Assembly: GCA_017436705.1 (NCBI GenBank)
Contig: JAFSCP010000018.1
Span: forward strand, 1-64,000
Origin: Bacillota bacterium
GTDB taxonomy: Bacteria; Bacillota; Clostridia; Peptostreptococcales; Anaerovoracaceae
Direction: 5' to 3'
DNA length: 64,000 nucleotides
Shown here: one piece after another, positions 59,059 through 64,000 of the stretch
How the letters are laid out: each line of letters opens with the position of its first letter
How positions within the stretch are numbered: position 1 is the stretch's first letter
Notes under the pieces: generated by a model
Seen by the model: the letters and a program-made list of their open reading frames with translations, nothing else
Databases searched by the model: none
Told to the model about the DNA's origin: nothing
Program-made: the position numbers and the translations under genes

Positions 59059-60591
59059 TTATTTTTCTTTGTTGTTCTTGAGGATCAGTCTCTTCTTGTC
59101 CTTGGAGTAAGTCCAGTACTTGCTGGAAAGTTTAGAGCAGTTTGCTGAAGTGATTGCAGAAACCTTGGTTGCCTTGGCAGTCCAGTCTTTCCATGTTACG
59201 CCGCTTGCGCCGTATGCCTTGGCAGAGCTTGTGTAGTAGTTGTAGTTGATGGTACGCTTCATGTCATATTCCGGACCGGAATAAGTTCCGAAGATGGAAC
59301 CCTTAAACTGGGTTTCACCGGTAACCTTACCTGTGTTGTAGTTGTACTTGGCACTTGTACCGGTAACATAAGCGTTACCTGCAAGACCGCCGACCATACC
59401 CTGGTCTCCTGCCTTGGACATGGAAACGGCGCCTGTATTGTAGCAGTATGTCATTTTATAAATTTCACCGGCTACACCGCCTACATATAAATAGCTGGCT
59501 TTTGCGGAAGCAGAAACTTTACCCTTGTTGTATGTCTGGGATGGGCTGCCGCTACCGACTACGCCGCCCACAAAAGCTTCTCTTGCTTCACCAGTGAGGG
59601 AAACAGCACCCTTGTTGTAGCACTTGGAAACGGTATTAGCCTCACAAGCCACACCTGCAACTCTAACATCGCTGCCGTTTGCACCGCTTACTTTGATCTT
59701 GCCTGTGTTGTAGCAGGAAGTAAGACCTTCCTTGCCATCTGTTGTAACGCCTGCCACTTTGACTGCGTAAGTTTTCTGACCGATATCAGTCAAAGTAACG
59801 GTAATGTCACCGCTGTTTTTTGTGGATGATAACTTGGTCCCTGACGCATTAGAGACACCTGCGATTGAAACGCTGGATGCAAAACCTTCAAAAGTGATAT
59901 CTCCTGTGTTGGAACAGCTCTTTATAGTATTGCTTGCGTAAACTGCAGGAGATAATCCGAAAATATTTACACTTGCCCCTGAATATCCGTTTTTGCCTGT
60001 AACGATTTTGGCATTGATATCCATTTTGTTCTTGCAGCTCTTTATGGTCGCATCTTTATAAATATACGTGGAAAGACCACCGAAAGTATAGCTTGCCTGA
60101 TCAGCGCTGCCGTTCAGGTTTACTGTACCTTCCAGCGTAATATTTTCGAAAGTACATCCGTTATCTGCCCAGTAAGTGAGGACGCCAAACTTCATACCTG
60201 CGTCAGAGGTGATATTAATATTCACACCGGACAGGGTCAGATTCTTAAATGTGGCACCGCTGCACTTGCCAAAAAGTGCACTGCCTTCAATATATCCGCC
60301 CTTGTGGTTATAAGTGATACCAGTGAGCTTGTGGCCGTTACCATCGAGAGTGCCATAGAAAGCAGTCTTTGGCGGATATTCATATTTGAACAGTGTGAAA
60401 CCTTCAGGGATTTCAATATCCGCTGTGAGGTAGTACTTGCCGTATGGATCGTTTTCTATTGCCTTGAGTTCTTCCAAAGTAGCAATCGGTGTGCCCTCTG
60501 GTGTTTCTGCTGCGTAAGCCGCGCCTGTACTGAAGCACATTGTGAACATTACAGACAGTACAAGTAATAATGTAAATAATTTTCTTCTCAT
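59059..60591 (-). CDS. Secreted beta-helix (GLUG-like repeat) protein
   Basis: The protein has 510 residues. A signal peptide (about 1-28, RRKLFTLLLVLSVMFTMCF ending AYAAE) leads to a chain that starts IATLEELKAIENDPYGKYYL, the usual head of GLUG-type surface proteins. It continues with many copies of a turn motif: SCSNTGDITF, STKNSGDITV, SCYNTGKIKV, KCYNKGAVSL, TYNKGKVSA, YCYNTGAVSM and YNYNTGKVTG, spaced about 25-35 residues. This predicts a right-handed beta-helix. No LPXTG or S-layer anchor is visible. It may bind carbohydrate or be an adhesin; the function is unknown. Confidence 0.85.
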   Translation of the reverse strand: MRRKLFTLLLVLSVMFTMCFSTGAAYAAETPEGTPIATLEELKAIENDPYGKYYLTADIEIPEGFTLFKYEYPPKTAFYGTLDGNGHKLTGITYNHKGGYIEGSALFGKCSGATFKNLTLSGVNINITSDAGMKFGVLTYWADNGCTFENITLEGTVNLNGSADQASYTFGGLSTYIYKDATIKSCKNKMDINAKIVTGKNGYSGASVNIFGLSPAVYASNTIKSCSNTGDITFEGFASSVSIAGVSNASGTKLSSTKNSGDITVTLTDIGQKTYAVKVAGVTTDGKEGLTSCYNTGKIKVSGANGSDVRVAGVACEANTVSKCYNKGAVSLTGEAREAFVGGVVGSGSPSQTYNKGKVSASAKASYLYVGGVAGEIYKMTYCYNTGAVSMSKAGDQGMVGGLAGNAYVTGTSAKYNYNTGKVTGETQFKGSIFGTYSGPEYDMKRTINYNYYTSSAKAYGASGVTWKDWTAKATKVSAITSANCSKLSSKYWTYSKDKKRLILKNNKEK

Positions 60592-60716
60592 ATGTCTTTC
60601 CTCCCTGGAATAAAACTTTTGAGTATTATAGATGATATTACATTATCACATTTCGGGAAGAAAAATTACAAAAGGCACGAGTGGTCGGTTTTGTTCCGTG
60701 AAATGCACTTTATCCG

Positions 60717-61271
60717 CTATATTTCTTTAATCACAGCACATGGATTACCTGCTGCAAATGTGTTTGCCGGAATGTCCCTGACAACCACACTGCCTGCACC
60801 GATTGTGCAGTTGTCGCCTATGGTCACACCCGGACAGACGATGACACCTGCTCCGAACCACACATTGCTGCCCACCGTAACCGGTCTGAATGTCTGATAT
60901 CCCGCATTGCGTCTTTCCGGGTCAATGGGATGGACTACCGTAACAAATGTGCAGTCAGGCCCGATAAATACATTGTCCCCGAAAGTAATTCTGCCGCCGT
61001 CCATGAGTTTGCAGTTACAGTTTGCAAAGAAATTCTTTCCGAAAGAAATATAGTCACCGTATTCGCAGATGAACGGAGTCTTGATTGTACAGCCTTCATT
61101 TGCTGCGTCTTTTATGAGCTGCAGGAGAAGTTCTTTTCTCTTTTCAGGCTGATCAGGAGGTGTGTTGTTAAGCTCAAAACAAATCAGCTCTGCCCTGTCC
61201 CTCTGTTTTTTCAGTTCTTCATCGCCGCGTCTGAACTCCAGCCCGGCCATTGCTTTTTCTTTTTCAGTCAT
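60717..61271 (-). CDS. Maltose O-acetyltransferase-like sugar O-acetyltransferase
   Basis: The protein has 184 residues. The N-terminal helical maltose-acetyltransferase cap (EKAMAGLEFRRGDEELKKQR, ELICFELNNTPPDQPEKRKE) precedes the left-handed beta-helix of hexapeptide repeats. The repeat region includes GRITFGDNVFIGPDCTF, catalytic His in VTVVHPIDPERRNAG, and GSNVWFGAGVIVCPGVTIGD. It transfers acetyl from acetyl-CoA to a sugar hydroxyl in the cytoplasm. It lies 19 bp after the EFR1 gene and is probably co-transcribed with it. Confidence 0.93.
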   Translation of the reverse strand: MTEKEKAMAGLEFRRGDEELKKQRDRAELICFELNNTPPDQPEKRKELLLQLIKDAANEGCTIKTPFICEYGDYISFGKNFFANCNCKLMDGGRITFGDNVFIGPDCTFVTVVHPIDPERRNAGYQTFRPVTVGSNVWFGAGVIVCPGVTIGDNCTIGAGSVVVRDIPANTFAAGNPCAVIKEI

Positions 61272-61290
61272 ACGCTTATTCCTTATGAGA

Positions 61291-62046
61291 TTATATAAAC
61301 AGATAATTATTCTTGTGTCCGCCGAGGGCTTCAGCTTTTGACTCTCCGATGGTTCTCATCTTCTCAGGGTCGAAGTCTCTGGCATGGTTCGGACAAAGGC
61401 TGATGCAGCGCATGCAGCTGATACATTTTTCCTTATCGGTGGATGCAGGATTTTCTGTGTCGATGGCACCTACAGGACATTCCTGCGCACAGAGGCCGCA
61501 GCCTGTGCAGCGTTCATCACCTTCAGGCCTGAACGGAACCCCGTTGTACTCCTTGTATGTACCGTGACTTCCTGCCAGTTCCGACATGCTGGTTTCTCCG
61601 CTGTCCAGTTTCGCCTGAATCTGCGCTGCAAAACCTGTAAGCTGGGCAGCATCTTCTGCATCTGGTCTTCCTGCCGCATACTGGCGGAAAATAGAATGTT
61701 CAGCAACTGCTGCAGCCGCTGCCACACATTTAAAACCTGCCCCTTCCAGCATATCCTGAAGTTCAGTGAGAGTATCCTCCCACTCACGGTTACCGTAAAC
61801 GCAGTTAAGAACTGCTCTTGCCCCGCAGCCATCAATCTTTTTAATTCTTTCTGCTGCCACTGCAGGCACACGTCCGCCGTATGAAGGTACTGATACCAGA
61901 CAGATATCGTCTGCACTGAGTTTTACCGGTTCAACATCTTTACACAAATCGATTCCCCTGAATTCTCCCGCAAGATTTCCTGCAAGAATATCTGCAACTT
62001 TCTTAGTGCCTCCTGTAGGGCTGAAATAAATATTGTAGTTTGCCAT
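61291..62046 (-). CDS. EFR1-type flavodoxin-ferredoxin protein
   Basis: The protein has 251 residues. An N-terminal flavodoxin-like domain (NIYFSPTGGTKKVADILA for FMN phosphate, LVSVPSYGGRVPAVAAERIK, AVLNCVYGNREWEDTLTELQ) is fused to two 4Fe-4S clusters: CTGCGLCAQECPVGAID (about 186) and CISCMRCISLCPNHARDF (about 215). EFR1-family proteins carry low-potential electrons in anaerobes. The partner is unknown. It sits between the CrtC-like and acetyltransferase genes, 34 and 19 bp apart. Confidence 0.93.
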   Translation of the reverse strand: MANYNIYFSPTGGTKKVADILAGNLAGEFRGIDLCKDVEPVKLSADDICLVSVPSYGGRVPAVAAERIKKIDGCGARAVLNCVYGNREWEDTLTELQDMLEGAGFKCVAAAAAVAEHSIFRQYAAGRPDAEDAAQLTGFAAQIQAKLDSGETSMSELAGSHGTYKEYNGVPFRPEGDERCTGCGLCAQECPVGAIDTENPASTDKEKCISCMRCISLCPNHARDFDPEKMRTIGESKAEALGGHKNNYLFI

Positions 62047-62080
62047 GTTCCCTCTCCTTATGTTTATTTTCTTTACTTAT

Positions 62081-63142
62081 CTATCTGATCCGGTCAGGCT
62101 TGAAACACATCTGTTCCCACATTGCCGGAGCCTGTATTTTTTCAGTCATCTGTCCGTTTTCGAACTTTTCCAGAATCACTGTACCGCTCATACGGTGGTA
62201 AGACCCTCTGAAACCAACCAGATAAAACATCGCCGCCAGAGGTTTTCCCACAATGTCTCTCATAGTCTGTTTTTCCACATCATCATCACCTTTTTTGTAT
62301 GTAATGCGGTAGTGGATGTCCTGCTGAGGTTCATTGTAGTCATACACCAGTGTCCGTGCCACATGGCGCTTAGTGTATGGATCTCTGATAAAATCTTTTT
62401 CTTCGTATTTAAGATACTCTGCAGCGTTATCTGCCAGAATCTTTCCGTCCTTCGCAAGCATGAAAATCGGAGTAGCCTTGTATCCGTCTTTTTTGTTGGC
62501 GTAAATATATGATGAAACAACAACGTAATCACCGACCTTGGCTCTTCCCCAGTACCAGTCATTCATAAGCAGAATCATCAGTTTGTTGCCCCAGTTATGG
62601 TCATGGTAACCTGTTCCGGCCAGACTGATTGTTTTGTTTTTTGTTGTAAGAGTTCCTTTGACAACACCTTCCGGAACCGAAGGGAGCCACGCGAAGAAAT
62701 CTTTCTTTCCAAAGTAAATATGCCCGGACTCAGGTCTCCATGAAGGCACGCTTCCGTCCATAGATATGCTGCACTCCGCCTCATCATTTCTGAAATAAAT
62801 GTCGTAATGCTTCAGGTCGCCCCTGATATAGCAGTCGCCTATTCTCACATTACATTTTTCTCTTGAGAAAGAATAGTCCTCCGAAGTGAATACAGTATGA
62901 ACTTCCCTTCCGTCAGGATTGACATAATCCAGCGATACGTATGGTCTGAATTTTTTCCCGAAGGATGTGACATGTTTAGTAAAAAAGACGATGACCAGGC
63001 TGGAACCATCAGGATACTTGGAGTCAAAATACCACCACTCATAATTCCCGGATTTTTCTTCAGTTCTCAGTCCGTCTTCATATATCTGGACCTGATCACT
63101 CATATTCAGTTCACACGGTTTTAAAAGTCTTACTTCGCTCAT
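62081..63142 (-). CDS. CrtC-like lipocalin-fold protein (hydroxyneurosporene synthase/AttH family)
   Basis: The protein has 353 residues without a signal peptide. The N-terminal signature NYEWWYFDSKYPDGSSLVIV and the central GTGYHDHNWGNKLMILLMND are the hallmark motifs of the CrtC/AttH/Svf1 two-lipocalin fold. The family includes carotenoid 1,2-hydratase, but no other carotenoid gene is in the window, and related proteins act on other lipids. It is probably an enzyme or binder for an isoprenoid or fatty ligand. It leads an operon with the EFR1 and acetyltransferase genes; the co-occurrence is unusual. Confidence 0.8.
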   Translation of the reverse strand: MSEVRLLKPCELNMSDQVQIYEDGLRTEEKSGNYEWWYFDSKYPDGSSLVIVFFTKHVTSFGKKFRPYVSLDYVNPDGREVHTVFTSEDYSFSREKCNVRIGDCYIRGDLKHYDIYFRNDEAECSISMDGSVPSWRPESGHIYFGKKDFFAWLPSVPEGVVKGTLTTKNKTISLAGTGYHDHNWGNKLMILLMNDWYWGRAKVGDYVVVSSYIYANKKDGYKATPIFMLAKDGKILADNAAEYLKYEEKDFIRDPYTKRHVARTLVYDYNEPQQDIHYRITYKKGDDDVEKQTMRDIVGKPLAAMFYLVGFRGSYHRMSGTVILEKFENGQMTEKIQAPAMWEQMCFKPDRIR

Positions 63143-63213
63143 CTCTGCTTTCTCCTGTTCTGTTTACTGAGTTCCATGCGTATCAGATACTCTGTATTAT
63201 GATTTATTAAGCA

Positions 63214-63246
63214 AAAATCACCATAGCCTGCAGCCACGGTGATTTT
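63214..63246 (-). terminator. Terminator after tRNA-Arg
   Basis: AAAATCACC (63214-63222) pairs with GGTGATTTT (63238-63246). The minus-strand hairpin is followed by TGCTT after a T-rich arm and lies 4 bp beyond the tRNA 3' end. Confidence 0.82.
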
Positions 63247-63250
63247 CTGG

Positions 63251-63323
63251 TGTCCCATCCGGGATTCGAACCCGGGACCTGCGCATTCGGAGTGCGTCAC
63301 TCTATCCCCTGAGCTAATGAGAC
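63251..63323 (-). tRNA. tRNA-Arg (anticodon CCG)
   Basis: The 73-nt cloverleaf can be folded by hand. Acceptor GTCTCAT pairs with ATGGGAC (one T-G pair), with discriminator A. The D stem is GCTC/GAGT. The anticodon stem ACGCA/TGCGC has one A-C mismatch at its outer pair, and its loop CTCCGAA gives anticodon CCG. The T arm is CCGGG-TTCGAAT-CCCGG. CCA is not encoded. It reads the CGG arginine codon. Confidence 0.95.
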
Positions 63324-63374
63324 ATATTACAGAGCCTGGCTTCTGTCAGGCTCCTTACAAACATTGATTATACA

Positions 63375-64000
63375 CTATTTCTGCTGTGAAATCAACTTTC
63401 CGTAGTGAATTGATGTGCTCACATTGCCGAAAATATCCACTACCTTTACCATAATTGTGCGGTCAGGCAGCGTGTCTGTTTCCAACTCTTTTTCAGCCGT
63501 CAGACACAGGCCTTTTTTGTCGCGGAAAAAGAAAGTGTCCGGGCGGAACTTCATGTCGCGGCAGTCAAAGTCAATGCACCAGTAGTCTACCAGTGCCAGA
63601 GGGTTTTCGTCTGTGGTACGTGTGATGGTTTCCTGAACATCATCGTTCTTAACCACATTCTCCTCTTTAATTTTATAATCTTTCAGCTCGATTGTACAGC
63701 TGGTTTTATTTTCAAAAAGCGACGGCCATGTATACGCTTCGACACAAAGTGACTCAACCAGATGCTGCTTCTGATACTCTTCTTCTGCAGCCTCAGAACG
63801 GAGAATCTTCATTTCCTGTCCTGCTCTGATAAGGCGCTTCATGCTTGCTGAAACTGCCAGCTTGCCTTCATCGCAGCATATCCACTGCCTGCCAAGCTTG
63901 CCTGCCGCTGCTCCCAGCGTTCCCGAACCGCAGAAAAAGTCTGCCACAATGTCACCCTCACGGCTGCCTGCGGCAATGATTCTTTCCAGCAGGGCTTCCG
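63375..64000 (-). CDS. Site-specific DNA methyltransferase, C-terminal part (runs off window)
   Basis: The frame is open to the right edge, so the true start is outside; 208 codons are visible. The upstream part reads EALLERIIAAGSREGD and then IVADFFCGSGTLGAAAGKLG. This is the K-P-E-x-L-(L/I)-x-R-I-I ... D-x-F-x-G-S-G-T block (SAM-binding motif I) found at the C-terminal side of beta-type N6-adenine/N4-cytosine methyltransferases. RQWICCDEGKLAVSASMKRL follows. The last 130 residues are an unusual beta-rich tail. The motif IV (DPPY/SPPY) part lies outside the window. Type III Mod or orphan status cannot be decided. Confidence 0.85.
   Translation of the reverse strand, partial: EALLERIIAAGSREGDIVADFFCGSGTLGAAAGKLGRQWICCDEGKLAVSASMKRLIRAGQEMKILRSEAAEEEYQKQHLVESLCVEAYTWPSLFENKTSCTIELKDYKIKEENVVKNDDVQETITRTTDENPLALVDYWCIDFDCRDMKFRPDTFFFRDKKGLCLTAEKELETDTLPDRTIMVKVVDIFGNVSTSIHYGKLISQQK

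Noticed and set aside
62081-63142. Assignment as a functional carotenoid hydratase
   Set aside because: Only the fold signatures are visible; no phytoene or lycopene pathway genes accompany it, so the specific reaction is not supported.
63251-63323. tRNA-Arg as attachment site of an integrated element
   Set aside because: No integrase and no direct repeat of the tRNA 3' end were found inside the window; the left side is ordinary genes.

Overview
The window reads as chromosomal DNA of an anaerobic, low-to-mid GC Firmicute of the class Clostridia. The signs are an IspH-ribosomal protein S1 fusion, a monoderm-type Tad pilus locus without a secretin, a YlmC/YmxH sporulation-linked gene facing a TepA/ClpP-like gene, an EFR1-type flavodoxin-ferredoxin, a CoA-transferase, strong AGGAGG ribosome binding sites and consensus sigma-A promoters. 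The genus cannot be named from the sequence alone. There are no rRNA genes, CRISPR arrays, phage genes or intact transposases; one tRNA-Arg(CCG) is present.

Layout. 1-5.4 kb holds two repressor-controlled membrane operons: a PadR operon with two paralogous DUF1700/permease-prefix-like genes, and a BlaI/BlaR1-like pair with a lipoprotein. Three nested hairpins sharing the arm GCGGACA/TGTCCGC lie between them. 5.4-9 kb holds a coiled-coil protein, a membrane-anchored protein, a HAD phosphatase and an MBL hydrolase. 9.1-14 kb is a plus-strand potassium-uptake operon (trkA and two different trkH genes) followed by a CBS protein. 14-21.6 kb holds RNase R, a CoA-transferase, a lipoprotein, the IspH-S1 fusion, RarA and a SPOR protein. 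21.7-27.8 kb is a compact Tad locus with its own consensus promoter. 27.9-34.8 kb holds TepA, YlmC, a CNNM/CorC protein, a Na/Pi symporter, a membrane-bound LuxR regulator and an NhaC antiporter.

35-46.6 kb is a single purine operon, purE-C-F-M-N-O-H(formyltransferase)-D-L. It is preceded by a promoter, a clear ZTP (pfl) riboswitch and an overlapping terminator. IMP formation is split between a PurO-like cyclohydrolase and a stand-alone AICAR formyltransferase. PurF lacks the N-terminal glutaminase cysteine but keeps four likely Fe-S cysteines. purL is broken by a one-base frameshift in a G4 run. A short island at 46.6-47.7 kb carries a possible Rpn-nuclease remnant, two small membrane-protein genes (one also frameshifted in a homopolymer) and a MITE-like imperfect palindrome. 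47.7-53.6 kb is the pyrimidine operon pyrC-K-D-F-E-B-I, with a PyrR-type attenuator leader. The remainder holds a TRIC-like channel, a cysteine-rich ABC/FtsX/DUF4418 system behind a two-component system whose sensor has an outside CPCSC motif, a secreted beta-helix protein, a CrtC-like/EFR1/acetyltransferase operon, tRNA-Arg, and the 3' part of a DNA methyltransferase gene.

The nucleotide operons together cover UMP synthesis from carbamoyl phosphate and most of IMP synthesis. purB, carAB and pyrR are not in the window. The best candidates for something little described are the cysteine-rich ABC/two-component unit (54.4-58.9 kb), the TadE-like pseudopilin fused to a YH-C-GYTPCxxC metal-site-like tail, the Cys-less PurF, and the MITE-like palindrome. 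All of these are inferences from reading the sequence. No database search was run.
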